Part shown: in pieces, positions 43,001 to 52,687 of the stretch
Layout: the number at the start of each line of letters is the position of its first letter
How positions within the stretch are numbered: the first letter of the stretch is position 1
Assembly (NCBI RefSeq): GCF_049316285.1
Contig: NZ_JBMOXA010000009.1
Span: forward strand, 62,001 to 126,000
Direction: 5' to 3'
DNA: 64,000 bases
Source of the DNA: Rhodoferax_B sp049316285
GTDB lineage: Bacteria; Pseudomonadota; Gammaproteobacteria; Burkholderiales; Burkholderiaceae_C
Notes under the pieces: model-generated
Told to the model about the DNA's origin: nothing
Seen by the model: only the letters and a program-made list of their open reading frames with translations
Databases searched by the model: none
Translations under genes and position numbers: made by a program

Positions 43001-43936
43001 TTACAAACCCAATTGGCGCAAGTCCAACTTGCCTTCTTGCACCGGCGGGCACCACAGGTAGGCGCCGTTCACGGGTTTGGAAAACTTGAACAGGCTGTCG
43101 AGCAAGCCGTCTTCATAACCCGCCATACGGCGCATCTGCGCCTCAAATGAGTTGAGCGTGTGGCCAAAGGCGACGAACAACAGGCCCAGCTTGTTCGACA
43201 TGGCCCAGGGCATGGAGCGACGCAGCACAAAGGCTTCGGGGTCGAAGCTTTCTTGCGCCGTGCGTTTCACGTGCGAGGTCTCGGGGGCATCTTCGAGTTC
43301 TTCGTTGTCGCTGCGGCGGCGGCCCATGGCGTTGTCCTGGTCAACTGTCGCCATGGCTTCAAACGCATTCAAGTCATGCACCCATTGCTGCACGGCAACG
43401 AAGCTGGCGCCATCCAGGCCGGCGCCCTGGCCTTGCACAAATGCGGCGGCCTCGGCGGCTTCACCCTCGGGGTTTTCGGTGCCGTCCTCATAACCGGTGA
43501 GGTCACGGCCATGTTGCGCCGAGGGTTCGCCATGGCGGAACGCATCGACCACACGGTCGAGGTGCAGCGCCGGGGCCACGGCGTTTTCCAGGCTGTGGGT
43601 CAGCAGCACCAGCGCGCCACGGTCGCTGCCACGCAGCCAGCACCACAGTGCGGTGGGGGTGCTGGGCACATCCACGCCGTGTTCGTTCAGGTGCGGCATC
43701 TCGCGCAGGCCGGGCACCGAAACACCCAGCGCGGTGGTCAACAGCGGGCCAATGCCCACAACGATCTTGTCACCATCGGCCAGGGCCTGCAAACGGCCCA
43801 AGGCTTGGCGCAGCGCTGCCGCATCAGCCTTGGGGTTGACGGAAAAAAAGGCATACCGCGCCACGGTGGGCACAGACGCCATGATGCCTGCTTGTGAATT
43901 CTTCAACGTGGACTCCCTGTTCTTTTCGATACTCAA
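43001..43936 (-). CDS. Dyp-type haem peroxidase (YfeX-like)
   Basis: A 311-residue dye-decolorising peroxidase. The distal motif GYEDGTENP contains the catalytic aspartate of GxxDG, the proximal haem ligand is the histidine in TSHVKRT, and the distal arginine lies in FVLRRSMPW. Near the C-terminus LLFVAFGHTLNSFEAQMRRMAG is typical of the YfeX/P-type group. It lacks a Tat signal, so it is likely cytoplasmic or encapsulin-targeted, though no encapsulin gene is nearby. The start at 43936 is kept because the family's SQAGI opening lies before the alternative internal ATG. It follows oxyR by seven bases and is probably induced by peroxide through it. Confidence 0.92.
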   Translation of the reverse strand: MSIEKNRESTLKNSQAGIMASVPTVARYAFFSVNPKADAAALRQALGRLQALADGDKIVVGIGPLLTTALGVSVPGLREMPHLNEHGVDVPSTPTALWCWLRGSDRGALVLLTHSLENAVAPALHLDRVVDAFRHGEPSAQHGRDLTGYEDGTENPEGEAAEAAAFVQGQGAGLDGASFVAVQQWVHDLNAFEAMATVDQDNAMGRRRSDNEELEDAPETSHVKRTAQESFDPEAFVLRRSMPWAMSNKLGLLFVAFGHTLNSFEAQMRRMAGYEDGLLDSLFKFSKPVNGAYLWCPPVQEGKLDLRQLGL

Positions 43937-43943
43937 AAAATGC

Positions 43944-44909
43944 TCAAGATAAGCGCTTCACGCCGGGCAATTCACATGCATAGATGGCGTTGCGCAAGGC
44001 GGCAATCGCCTCGTAACGTGTGAAGCTGCGGCGCCAGGCCAAGACCACGCGGCGCATCGGCGGCTCGCCTTCAAACGGCAGGTATTTGACGTAGATGCTG
44101 TCGTCCATGCGGCGGCGGGATTTGCTGCTGCTTTGCGCCTGCAGGGCGGATTCGGGCACGCTCAGGCGCGGCACCAGGGTGACCCCCATGCCGGCGGCGA
44201 CCATGTGCTGTATGGTCTCCAGCGACGAGCCTTCAAAGCTTTTGCGAATGCCTTCGGCGTCGCTGGAGAAGCGTGCAAACTCGGGGCAGACTTCGAGCAC
44301 GTGGTCGCGGAAGCAGTGGCCGGCGCCCAATAGCAGCAGGGTCTCGGCCTTCAGGGCCTCGGCCGTCACGGTGGGCTTTTGTGCCAGCGCGTGGGCGCTG
44401 GGCACGGCGGCCATAAAGGGTTCGTCGTACAGCGGGGCAATCGCCAGGCCGGTGTCGGGAAAAGGCTCGGCCATGATGGCGCAGTCGATCTCGCCGGTGC
44501 GCAGCATCTCCAGCAGTTTGACGGTGAAGTTCTCCTGCAGCATCAGCGGCATTTGCGGTGTGCGCTCTATGGTTTGGCGCACCAGCGCCGGCAGCAGGTA
44601 GGGGGCGATGGTGTAGATCACGCCCAGGCGCAAAGGGCCGGCCAGCGGGTCTTTGCCACGCTTGGCGATTTCTTTGATGTTGGCGGCCTGCTCCAGCACA
44701 CTTTGCGCCTGCTGCACGATTTCTTCGCCCAGGGGGGTGACCGTGACCTCGTTGGCGCTGCGCTCGAACAGCTTCACGTCCAACTCTTCTTCGAGCTTCT
44801 TGATCGCCACCGACAAGGTGGGCTGCGACACATAACACGCGTCGGCGGCTTTGCCGAAGTGCTTCTCGCGCGCCACGGCGACGATGTATTTGAGTTCGGT
44901 CAGGGTCAT
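43944..44909 (-). CDS. oxyR: hydrogen-peroxide sensor OxyR
   Basis: A 321-residue LysR-family regulator. The winged helix is MTLTELKYIVAVAREKHFGKAADACYVSQPTLSVAIKKLE-like with the usual OxyR wording, and the redox cysteines are exactly Cys199 and Cys208 in GAGHCFRDHVLEVCPE, as in E. coli OxyR. Oxidation to the disulfide activates transcription of antioxidant genes. It starts 42 bases after the recG stop and ends seven bases before the Dyp-type peroxidase gene on the same strand, so the peroxidase is a probable target and co-transcript. Confidence 0.96.
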   Translation of the reverse strand: MTLTELKYIVAVAREKHFGKAADACYVSQPTLSVAIKKLEEELDVKLFERSANEVTVTPLGEEIVQQAQSVLEQAANIKEIAKRGKDPLAGPLRLGVIYTIAPYLLPALVRQTIERTPQMPLMLQENFTVKLLEMLRTGEIDCAIMAEPFPDTGLAIAPLYDEPFMAAVPSAHALAQKPTVTAEALKAETLLLLGAGHCFRDHVLEVCPEFARFSSDAEGIRKSFEGSSLETIQHMVAAGMGVTLVPRLSVPESALQAQSSSKSRRRMDDSIYVKYLPFEGEPPMRRVVLAWRRSFTRYEAIAALRNAIYACELPGVKRLS

Positions 44910-44951
44910 GGGCGTATTTTGCCGCTCAATCGGGAATTACGGATGTAGACC

Positions 44952-47123
44952 TTAGGCCAGCAGGTAATCGAGCTTCTCGCCCAGCCAGCGCGTGACGTGT
45001 TGCTCGGCCAGGCGCGGGTGCCGGTCCAACATATGCGGGGCCAGTTCACGTGCCCAGGCCAGCAGTTCACCATCGGTTTCCAGATCCGCAAAACGCAGCA
45101 GTGGCGCGCCGGATTGGCGCGCGCCCAAAAATTCGCCAGGGCCACGGATCTCCAGGTCGCGGCGGGCGATCTCGAAGCCGTCATTGGTTTCGGCCATGGC
45201 CTTGAGGCGCGCGCGTGCGGTCTCGCCCAGGCGCGGCGCGTCGCCGGTGGAATACAGCAGCACACACGCCGAGGCCGCGGCGCCGCGCCCCACACGGCCA
45301 CGCAACTGGTGCAACTGGCTCAGGCCAAAACGTTCGGCGTGCTCAATCACCATCAGCGAGGCGTTGGGCACGTCCACACCGACTTCGATCACCGTGGTGC
45401 TGACCAGCACACCCATCAGACCCTCGGTGAAGGCGGCCATCTGGGCCTTTTTCTCGGCCGCCGGCATGCGCGAATGCAGCAGGCCGACCAACACGCCGGG
45501 CAACTCGGCGCACAGGGTGGCGTGGGTTTCAGTGGCGTTGCGCAGGTCCAGGGTTTCGCTTTCTTCGATCAGCGGGCAGACCCAGTAGACCTGACGGCCT
45601 TGACCGAGCTGGCTTTTGATGCGCTGCACCAGCTCGTCGCGGCGGCTGTCGTGCACCACCTTGGTGACGATGGGCGTGCGGCCGGGCGGCAACTCGTCAA
45701 TGCTGGACACGTCCAGGTCGGCGTAATAACTCATGGCCAGGGTGCGCGGAATGGGTGTGGCGGTCATCATCAGCAAATGCGGCTCGAGTTGGCTGGTGGC
45801 GGCCATCTTGTCGCGCAGCGCCAGGCGCTGGGCCACACCAAAGCGGTGTTGTTCGTCGATTAACGCCAGCGCCAGGCGCTGGAACACCACACGCTCCTGG
45901 ATCACCGCGTGTGTGCCCACCACCAATGCAGCCTCGCCGCTGGCGATGCGCGCCAGCATGCCGTCACGCTCTTTCTTTTTTTGTCCGCCCGTGAGCCAGG
46001 CGACACTTTTGCCGCTGGGCGCCAGCAGGGGCTCAAGCCAGCCCACGAGTTTGCGAAAGTGCTGATCGGCGAGGATTTCGGTCGGCGCCATCAGCGCACA
46101 TTGCCAACCGGCGTCTATACAGATGGCCGCGGCCAAGGCGGCCACCACGGTTTTGCCGGCGCCCACATCACCTTGCAGCAGGCGGTTCATGGGCACTTGG
46201 CGGGCCAGGTCGGCGGCGATCTCGCGGCCTACTTTCTGCTGTGCGGCCGTGAGCTGGAAAGGCAGCGCCGCCAGCAGTTGGTCGTGCAGCGTTTTGCTGC
46301 CGCGTTTGGCCCTGGCCACCAGGGGCGGCGCGCGCAGGCGGTCGCGTTCGCGCTTGGCCTGCAATTGCGACAGCTGCTGCGCCAGCAGCTCTTCGGCCTT
46401 GAGGCGCTGCCATGCGGGGTGGCTGCGGTCTTCCAACGCGGCCAGCGCCACATCCGGACTGGGATGGTGCAAAAACGAGAGCGCCTTGCGCAAATCCCAT
46501 GCGTGCTGCAGCCGGTTTTGGCTTGAAATCTGGGCGGCGTAGTCGGGCGCGTCGTTTGGCAGGGTTTCGCGCAGGTCGGCGCGGTTTAAGCCAGAGGCCA
46601 CGGCTTTGCGGATATAGCCCTGTGGCAACGCCGCCACGGTGGGGTAAACCGGTGTCAGCGCTTCGGGTAATGGGCTGCCTGCTGCGCGCACTTGCGGGTG
46701 CAGCATCTGCCGGCCCAAGAAGCCGCCGCGCACTTCACCGCGCACCCGCACGCGGGCACCAACCGTCAAGGTTTTTTGGTGGGCCGGGTAGAAGGTGAAG
46801 AAGCGCAGCGAGCAGCTGTCGGAGCCGTCGTCCACGGTCACCACCAGTTGGCGGCGCGGGCGCAGCACGATTTCACTGCTGGTGACCTCGGCCTCGATCT
46901 GTGCGTGCTCACCTTCGCGCACATCGCGCAGGCGCACGATGCGGGTTTCGTCTTCGTAACGCAGGGGCAGGTGCAGCGCCAGGTCGATATCGCGGCGCAG
47001 GCCCATCTTCAACAAGGCTTTTTGCGCGGGACTGGTGGCGGCGCTTTTAACTGCGCCTTTGGCAGCAGCCGTTGCAGCGGTAGGTGCGCGACCGGATTTC
47101 GCGGCCGGGGAGGTTTCAGGCAT
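44952..47123 (-). CDS. recG: ATP-dependent DNA helicase RecG
   Basis: A 723-residue helicase, about 30 residues longer than the E. coli protein because of an Ala/Thr/Lys-rich N-terminal extension. The wedge/OB domain has FFTFYPAHQKTL and GEVRGGFLGRQMLHP; motor motifs are LLQGDVGAGKTVVAA (Walker A), DEQHRFGV (motif II), MTATPIPRTLAM (motif III) and GLLHSRMPAAEKKAQM with IEVGVDVPNA and QLRGRVGRGA. It remodels stalled forks and recombination intermediates. It is divergent from an HD-GYP gene with only 64 bases between the starts. Confidence 0.97.
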   Translation of the reverse strand: MPETSPAAKSGRAPTAATAAAKGAVKSAATSPAQKALLKMGLRRDIDLALHLPLRYEDETRIVRLRDVREGEHAQIEAEVTSSEIVLRPRRQLVVTVDDGSDSCSLRFFTFYPAHQKTLTVGARVRVRGEVRGGFLGRQMLHPQVRAAGSPLPEALTPVYPTVAALPQGYIRKAVASGLNRADLRETLPNDAPDYAAQISSQNRLQHAWDLRKALSFLHHPSPDVALAALEDRSHPAWQRLKAEELLAQQLSQLQAKRERDRLRAPPLVARAKRGSKTLHDQLLAALPFQLTAAQQKVGREIAADLARQVPMNRLLQGDVGAGKTVVAALAAAICIDAGWQCALMAPTEILADQHFRKLVGWLEPLLAPSGKSVAWLTGGQKKKERDGMLARIASGEAALVVGTHAVIQERVVFQRLALALIDEQHRFGVAQRLALRDKMAATSQLEPHLLMMTATPIPRTLAMSYYADLDVSSIDELPPGRTPIVTKVVHDSRRDELVQRIKSQLGQGRQVYWVCPLIEESETLDLRNATETHATLCAELPGVLVGLLHSRMPAAEKKAQMAAFTEGLMGVLVSTTVIEVGVDVPNASLMVIEHAERFGLSQLHQLRGRVGRGAAASACVLLYSTGDAPRLGETARARLKAMAETNDGFEIARRDLEIRGPGEFLGARQSGAPLLRFADLETDGELLAWARELAPHMLDRHPRLAEQHVTRWLGEKLDYLLA

Positions 47124-47187
47124 TGGGGGATTCTGCCTCGCCGCCGAAACTCATACACTGTTTCCACCAACGTATTTTCAATCCTAC

Positions 47188-48429
47188 ATGCCCATGCTCA
47201 AACGCATCCGCACCCAGCAACTGGCCGTTGGCATGTACATCAGTGAATTCTGCGGCTCATGGATGGAACACCCGTTCTGGCGCACGCATTTTCTGCTGAA
47301 AGACGCAAAAGACCTGCGGCGCATTCTGGACAGCAACGTTCAAGAGGTCTGGATTGACGCCAGCAAGGGGCTGGACATTGCCTCTGACGCGGATGCCATG
47401 TCTGAATCCGACTCGGCCGCCGAAGTCGAGCGCGTGATCGAGATTGCCAAAACTGCGGCGCCGACCACGACCCGTGTGTCCATCAGCGAAGAACTGGAAC
47501 GCGCGACGCTCATCTGCTCCCGGGCGCGAGAGGCGGTGACGGCGATGTTCCAGGAGGCGCGGCTGGGCCATGCGGTCGATACCGCTGTGGCGCAAAAGGT
47601 GGTGCAGGAAATCACCGACTCGGTGGCGCGCAATGCCGAGGCATTGATCAGCCTGGCACGCATCAAAACGGCAGACGACTACACCTATATGCATTCGGTG
47701 GCGGTGTGCGCACTGATGGTGGCGCTGGGCCGGCGGCTGGGGCTGGATGAAAAAACCATCAGCGCCATCGGCGAAGCTGGTTTGCTGCACGATGTGGGCA
47801 AGGCCATGATCCCCTTGAGTGTGCTGAACAAACCCGGCCGGTTGACGGAGAAAGAATTTGATGTGGTGCGTGGCCATCCCGCGGCCGGCTACGAGATCCT
47901 GCGCATCAGCCCGGGTGTCAGCGCTGAAGCGCTGGACGTGTGCCTGCACCACCACGAAAAAACCGACGGTTCGGGCTACCCCAAAAGGCTGGATGCCAAG
48001 ACCATCAGCCTGGCCGCGAAGATGGGCGCGGTGTGTGACGTGTACGACGCCATCACCTCCAACCGCCCCTACAAACGTGGCTGGGATCCCGCAGAGTCCA
48101 TACACAAGATGGCCGGCTGGGCCGAGGGACATTTCGACATCCAGGTGTTCCAGGCGTTTGTCAAAAGCCTGGGCATCTACCCGGTGGGCTCCTTGGTCAA
48201 GCTGAGTTCCGAGCGTATTGGCGTGGTCACCGAGCAAGGGACGGGCTCCTTGCTGATGCCGCGCGTCAAGGTGTTTTTTGACACCAGATTGCACCGGCAC
48301 ATCCAGCCGGAGATGGTCGACCTGTCCGCCGGCGGGAACAACGAGAAGATAGAGAGCCGCGAAGATCCAGAGCAGTGGCATTTCCCGGGCCTGAATGCGC
48401 TGTGGTCGGGTCAGCCCCATCTCGCCTGA
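47188..48429 (+). CDS. HD-GYP-domain cyclic-di-GMP phosphodiesterase (DUF3391 N-terminus)
   Basis: A 413-residue protein. The N-terminal DUF3391 region is recognised by RIRTQQLAVGMYISEF and WIDASKG. The HD-GYP domain spans roughly residues 140-340 with YTYMHSVAVCALMVALGR, the metal-binding LLHDVGKAMIP, HPAAGYEIL, CLHHHEKTDGSGYP (the GYP motif) and DVYDAITSNRPYK. It is expected to hydrolyse cyclic di-GMP to GMP or pGpG, opposing cyclases such as the one encoded at 51257. The ATG at 47188 is chosen since the longer frame would overlap recG; an ATG two codons later is an alternative. Confidence 0.93.
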   Translation: MPMLKRIRTQQLAVGMYISEFCGSWMEHPFWRTHFLLKDAKDLRRILDSNVQEVWIDASKGLDIASDADAMSESDSAAEVERVIEIAKTAAPTTTRVSISEELERATLICSRAREAVTAMFQEARLGHAVDTAVAQKVVQEITDSVARNAEALISLARIKTADDYTYMHSVAVCALMVALGRRLGLDEKTISAIGEAGLLHDVGKAMIPLSVLNKPGRLTEKEFDVVRGHPAAGYEILRISPGVSAEALDVCLHHHEKTDGSGYPKRLDAKTISLAAKMGAVCDVYDAITSNRPYKRGWDPAESIHKMAGWAEGHFDIQVFQAFVKSLGIYPVGSLVKLSSERIGVVTEQGTGSLLMPRVKVFFDTRLHRHIQPEMVDLSAGGNNEKIESREDPEQWHFPGLNALWSGQPHLA

Positions 48430-48745
48430 GCAGCGGATGCAACGCGCCTGAATCAATGCCCAGCGGAACGCGGCCAAGCCTGGACATCGGATGCCATTAA
48501 AAACGGCTATAAAATCAAAGGCTTAGATCAGTTTTCTGGGCGAGCCATTTCTCGCCCGCAAAACGGATAGCCATTTCCCCGGCACAATCCACGACCTATT
48601 GCAAGAGACAAGCAGGATCTAGACCCTGGCGGGCCTTGACTCCGCGCAGCGTTGAATGGGTGCCACAGCGTGCGCTCACCCGTTCTGACACGTTCTGCGC
48701 TCTTTTTTTGATTACTTGGTACGGGCCCGTCCGGCCCTCAAGCAC
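48430..48745. other. intergenic region before queA
   Basis: A 316-base gap with no convincing gene. GGGCGAG and CTCGCCC (48538-48557) form a 7-base hairpin with a 6-base loop that may end the HD-GYP transcript, although no T-run follows. An AT-rich patch at 48495-48535 and a T7 run near 48705 are the only other landmarks. The queA promoter should be here, but clear boxes were not found. Confidence 0.4.
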
Positions 48746-49807
48746 ATGACCTACACCCTTAGCGATTTCGATTTTCACCTGCCGCCGGAGTTGGTGGCGC
48801 AACACCCTGCAGCCGAGCGCAGCGCTTCGCGTCTGCTGGACGGCCGCGATCAGGCCCCCGTAGACCGCATCTTCCGCACGCTACCCTCGTTGCTGCGCGC
48901 CGGGGACTTGCTGGTGTTCAACGACACCAAGGTCATCAAGGCACGCCTCTTTGGTGAAAAGCCCAGCGGTGGCAAGGTGGAGCTGTTGGTCGAGCGTGTG
49001 TTGTCCGGCAACCAGGTGGTCGCCCACATGCGTGTGAGCAAAAAGCCGGAGCCTGGCACAACCTTGTGGATGGCTGGTGAGGGCGGCTTCAGCGCCACCT
49101 TGCTGGGCCGTTGGCCCGATGCAAACGGCACCTTGTTCCGCTTTGTGTTGTCCAACGACGCTGGCGACAACCCCTACACGCTGCTGGAGCGTTATGGCCA
49201 TGTGCCGCTGCCGCCCTACATCACCCACAGCGATTCGGCCGAAGACGCCGAGCGTTACCAAACCGTATTTGCCCGCGCACCCGGCGCCGTGGCGGCCCCT
49301 ACGGCGGCGCTTCACTTTGACGAAGCCTTGTTGGCGGATTTGCAAGCCCGTGGCATCAGCCGCGCAAGCGTCACGCTGCACGTGGGTGCCGGCACCTTCC
49401 AACCCGTCAAGACCGAAAACCTGGCCGAACACCAAATGCACAGCGAGTGGTATGAAGTGCCACTGGCTACCCAGCAGGCCATGGCAGAAACACGCGCACG
49501 CGGCGGGCGCATCGTCGCCGTTGGCACCACCACGGTGCGCACGCTGGAATCGTGGGCCCAGTCGGGCCAGGCCAGTGGCGACACCAGCATCTTCATCCAG
49601 CCGGGCTTTCGCTTCCAATGGGTTGACGTGCTCATCACCAATTTCCACCTGCCCAAGAGCACCCTGATGATGCTGGTGAGCGCCTTTGCCGGCTACGACC
49701 ACATCAAGGCCTTGTACAGCCACGCGATTGCGCAGCAGTACCGTTTCTTCAGCTATGGCGATGCCATGCTGCTGGAACGCACCACGCCGCCGCCCGCTGC
49801 GGGATAA
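48746..49807 (+). CDS. queA: S-adenosylmethionine:tRNA ribosyltransferase-isomerase
   Basis: A 353-residue QueA. Family motifs are MTYTLSDFDFHLPPELVAQHP at the start, LVFNDTKVIKARLFG, PTAALHFDE, VTLHVGAGTFQPVK, HSEWYEVP and VGTTTVRTLES, with FIQPGFRFQWVDVLITNFHLPKSTLMMLVSAFAG near the end. It transfers and isomerises the ribosyl part of SAM onto preQ1 in tRNA during queuosine synthesis. The ATG at 48746 is chosen by homology over one ten codons earlier. The next enzyme of the pathway, Tgt, is encoded 153 bases downstream. Confidence 0.96.
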   Translation: MTYTLSDFDFHLPPELVAQHPAAERSASRLLDGRDQAPVDRIFRTLPSLLRAGDLLVFNDTKVIKARLFGEKPSGGKVELLVERVLSGNQVVAHMRVSKKPEPGTTLWMAGEGGFSATLLGRWPDANGTLFRFVLSNDAGDNPYTLLERYGHVPLPPYITHSDSAEDAERYQTVFARAPGAVAAPTAALHFDEALLADLQARGISRASVTLHVGAGTFQPVKTENLAEHQMHSEWYEVPLATQQAMAETRARGGRIVAVGTTTVRTLESWAQSGQASGDTSIFIQPGFRFQWVDVLITNFHLPKSTLMMLVSAFAGYDHIKALYSHAIAQQYRFFSYGDAMLLERTTPPPAAG

Positions 49808-49960
49808 TTGGCAGCGCTGGGCAGCGGGGCGACACTCCCCCGCCTGCCCCGAGCCCAAACGCCGCTCCACGCCCCAGGCGCTACCAGCGCCACACCGGCA
49901 ACACTCTGCGCCAGCCCATGCCGCGCACCACCTTGCTCCCGGCCACGATCCGGAAACCAG

Positions 49961-51151
49961 ATGCTGAAATTTGAACTGCTGACCACCGACGCGCCCCAAG
50001 GCAACACCCCCGGCAGCCACGCCCGCCGCGGCAGGCTGACCCTTAACCACGGCGTGGTCGAAACCCCGATCTTCATGCCCGTGGGCACCTATGGCACCGT
50101 CAAAGGTGTGATGCCGCGCAGCCTGGAGGAAATGGGCGCGCAAATCATTCTGGGCAACACCTTCCATCTGTGGATGCGTCCCGGCCAGGACATCATGAAG
50201 AGCTTTGGCGGCCTGCACGCGTTTGAGAAATGGAACAAACCCATCTTGACCGACAGCGGCGGCTTCCAGGTGTGGAGCCTGGGCGAGATGCGCAAGATCA
50301 CCGAAGAAGGGGTGACCTTTGCCAGCCCGGTGAACGGCGACAAACTGTTCATGTCACCCGAGGTCAGCATGCAGATCCAGACCGGGCTCAACTCCGACAT
50401 CGTGATGCAGCTCGACGAATGCACGCCTTATGAAACCAAGGGCCACATCACCACCGAGGCCGAAGCGCGCAAATCCATGGAGATGAGCATACGCTGGGCC
50501 AAACGCAGCCAGGATGAATTCCACAGGCTGGAGAACCCCAACGCGCTGTTTGGCATCGTGCAAGGCGGCATGTTTGAGAACCTGCGCCAAGAGTCGCTCG
50601 AACGTTTGCTGGAATTTGACTTCCCTGGCTACGCCGTCGGCGGCGTCAGCGTAGGTGAACCCAAAGAACAGATGTTGCAAATCATGGCGCATACGCCGCA
50701 CCGTCTGCCGACGCACAAACCACGCTACCTCATGGGCGTGGGCACGCCGGAGGATTTGGTGCAGGGTGTGGCCGATGGTGTGGACATGTTCGACTGTGTG
50801 ATGCCCACGCGCAACGCGCGCAACGGCACCTTGTTCACGCGTTATGGCGACCTGAAAATTCGCAACGCCCGCCACAAGACCGATCCGCAGCCCCTAGACC
50901 CGAGCTGCACCTGCCACGCCTGTGCCGGCACCTCGGCCGTGCCGTGGAACCTGGGCGGGCGCGACGGTTTCAGCCGTGCCTACCTGCACCATCTGGACCG
51001 CTGCGGCGAAATGCTTGGCCCCATGCTCACCACCATCCACAACCTGCACTACTACCTGAATCTGATGCGTGAAGTGCGCGCCGCCCTGGACGCGGGCGGA
51101 TTTTCTGCTTTCCGCCAGCAGTTCGCGGCGGACAGGGCACGCGGGGTGTAG
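49961..51151 (+). CDS. tgt: queuine/preQ1 tRNA-ribosyltransferase
   Basis: A 396-residue TIM-barrel enzyme that swaps guanine 34 for preQ1 in tRNAs with GUN anticodons. Active-site motifs are ILTDSGGFQVWSLG (first Asp), VMQLDECTPY, FGIVQGGMFENLRQESL, GYAVGGVSVGEPKE and DGVDMFDCVMPTRNARNG (second Asp). The zinc site has CTCHAC and the distal histidine in TTIHNL, but 38 residues separate them instead of the usual 25, because of an insert AGTSAVPWNLGGRDG before FSRAYLHHLDR. The ATG at 49961 is chosen by homology; the upstream 153 bases after queA show no gene. Confidence 0.95.
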   Translation: MLKFELLTTDAPQGNTPGSHARRGRLTLNHGVVETPIFMPVGTYGTVKGVMPRSLEEMGAQIILGNTFHLWMRPGQDIMKSFGGLHAFEKWNKPILTDSGGFQVWSLGEMRKITEEGVTFASPVNGDKLFMSPEVSMQIQTGLNSDIVMQLDECTPYETKGHITTEAEARKSMEMSIRWAKRSQDEFHRLENPNALFGIVQGGMFENLRQESLERLLEFDFPGYAVGGVSVGEPKEQMLQIMAHTPHRLPTHKPRYLMGVGTPEDLVQGVADGVDMFDCVMPTRNARNGTLFTRYGDLKIRNARHKTDPQPLDPSCTCHACAGTSAVPWNLGGRDGFSRAYLHHLDRCGEMLGPMLTTIHNLHYYLNLMREVRAALDAGGFSAFRQQFAADRARGV

Positions 51152-51256
51152 TTGTTGCACACCACAAGGTTTTGTTGATGGCCCGTGCAGCCGCTGCAGT
51201 GCTGCATAGATTGGCTACTCCGCTCCGATCAACCGTGGTCTCCAAGAGCCCGTCGC

Positions 51257-52687
51257 ATGCGCATGACGCTTCTCCGCCAAACCGCAACTTTTGAGCCAGA
51301 CACGACAGCGCATGCCACCACCTGGCGCACGCTGCTAAGCCTCTGGGCCATGATTTTTGCGGCCAGCCTATTGGGCATCGTGACCCGCCCCGAAGGTTTC
51401 TTCTCGGCGTTCTGGCCCGCCAATCCGCTGCTGCTCGGGCTGATGCTGCGCCATCCCCCCTACAGCCGCCCAGCAGGCTGGTTGGCGGCCGGCCTGGCTT
51501 ATGTGGCAGCCGATCTGGCCACCGGCAGTTCACCGCTGAGCGCTTTGTGGCTCAACGGCGCCAACCTGCTGGGGGTCGCGGCCGGCTGGCTGGTGTTGCG
51601 GCGGTTGGACAAACGCGGACTGCAGTTCCGCCGCCATCGCTCGGCCTTGTATGTGTTTCTGGCGAGTGCCGCGGCCGCGTTGGTTGGCGCACTGGTGGGC
51701 GGTCCGGCGGGCCCGGTGTTGTTCCATGCGCAATATGCGACGACCACGCTGCTCTGGTTTGCCGGCGAAATGATGAACTTCATGCTGCTGCTGCCGGTGA
51801 TTCTGACGGCGCCCATGCCGTGGCAAAACTTGCGCAAACAGCGTAGCGAAAATCCACGCCCGTGGTGGTTTTTGTTGCCCATGCTCAGCGTGTTTCTGGC
51901 CGAGCTGGCCAGCTTCATCGTCGGTGGTCCCGGCGCCATGACCTTCCCGGTGCCGGCCCTGCTGTGGTGCGCACTGACCTATCGCCCATTTCCCACTACG
52001 CTGCTGACCTTGGCCGTGTGTTTGCTGCACACCATGGGCATTGCCACCGGCGTCTATTTCTTTGTGCCAGACAAGGTGCATGACGTTTTCTCCTTGCGCA
52101 TTGGCATCACGCTTTTGGCGCTTGGACCACTGGCGGTGGTCTGTTCACGCGCGGCCGGCGCGGAAGTTCTCAAACGCCTGCACCACGCGGTCAACTACGA
52201 CTCCTTGACCGATGTGCTGGCCCGCGCGGCGCTCATGCAGCAAGGCGAGAATTTGCTGCAACGACTGGCTGATCAAGGCCAATCGGCGGCGGTTCTGATG
52301 CTCGACATCGACCATTTCAAGTCGGTCAACGACCAATACGGCCACGCGGCTGGAGACTTGTTGTTGACGGAGTTTGCGCGCACCATTGCGGCCGCACTGC
52401 GCCCTCAAGACCTTTTCGGGCGCGTGGGTGGCGAAGAGTTTGCCATCGTGCTGCCGCATATCGCAGGGGAAGAGGCACAGCTTGTGGCGCAGCGCTTGTG
52501 CGAAGCGGTGCGCCAACAGTCGTTCAGCACCGAGCGCGAGACACACTTGCGCATCACCGTCAGCATAGGCCTGCGGCACACCGTGCATCTGCAAGACGGC
52601 GACAAACTCGACGACTTGCTGCGCCACGCCGACAACGCCCTCTACCGCGCAAAAGTCGGTGGGCGCGACCGCGTCGTGATCGTTTAA
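51257..52687 (+). CDS. MASE1-type membrane diguanylate cyclase
   Basis: A 476-residue protein. The first ~300 residues contain eight or so hydrophobic segments of a MASE1-like sensor (ending near LLALGPLAVVCSRAA). The GGDEF domain begins at YDSLTDVLARAALMQQ, has the active-site motif GGEEF, and carries an inhibitory site RPQD five residues before it, so product inhibition by cyclic di-GMP is likely. It makes cyclic di-GMP from two GTP. ATG at 51257 or 51263 are equally possible; the longer frame begins with unrelated residues. It converges with, and overlaps by four bases, the next gene. Confidence 0.92.
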   Translation: MRMTLLRQTATFEPDTTAHATTWRTLLSLWAMIFAASLLGIVTRPEGFFSAFWPANPLLLGLMLRHPPYSRPAGWLAAGLAYVAADLATGSSPLSALWLNGANLLGVAAGWLVLRRLDKRGLQFRRHRSALYVFLASAAAALVGALVGGPAGPVLFHAQYATTTLLWFAGEMMNFMLLLPVILTAPMPWQNLRKQRSENPRPWWFLLPMLSVFLAELASFIVGGPGAMTFPVPALLWCALTYRPFPTTLLTLAVCLLHTMGIATGVYFFVPDKVHDVFSLRIGITLLALGPLAVVCSRAAGAEVLKRLHHAVNYDSLTDVLARAALMQQGENLLQRLADQGQSAAVLMLDIDHFKSVNDQYGHAAGDLLLTEFARTIAAALRPQDLFGRVGGEEFAIVLPHIAGEEAQLVAQRLCEAVRQQSFSTERETHLRITVSIGLRHTVHLQDGDKLDDLLRHADNALYRAKVGGRDRVVIV

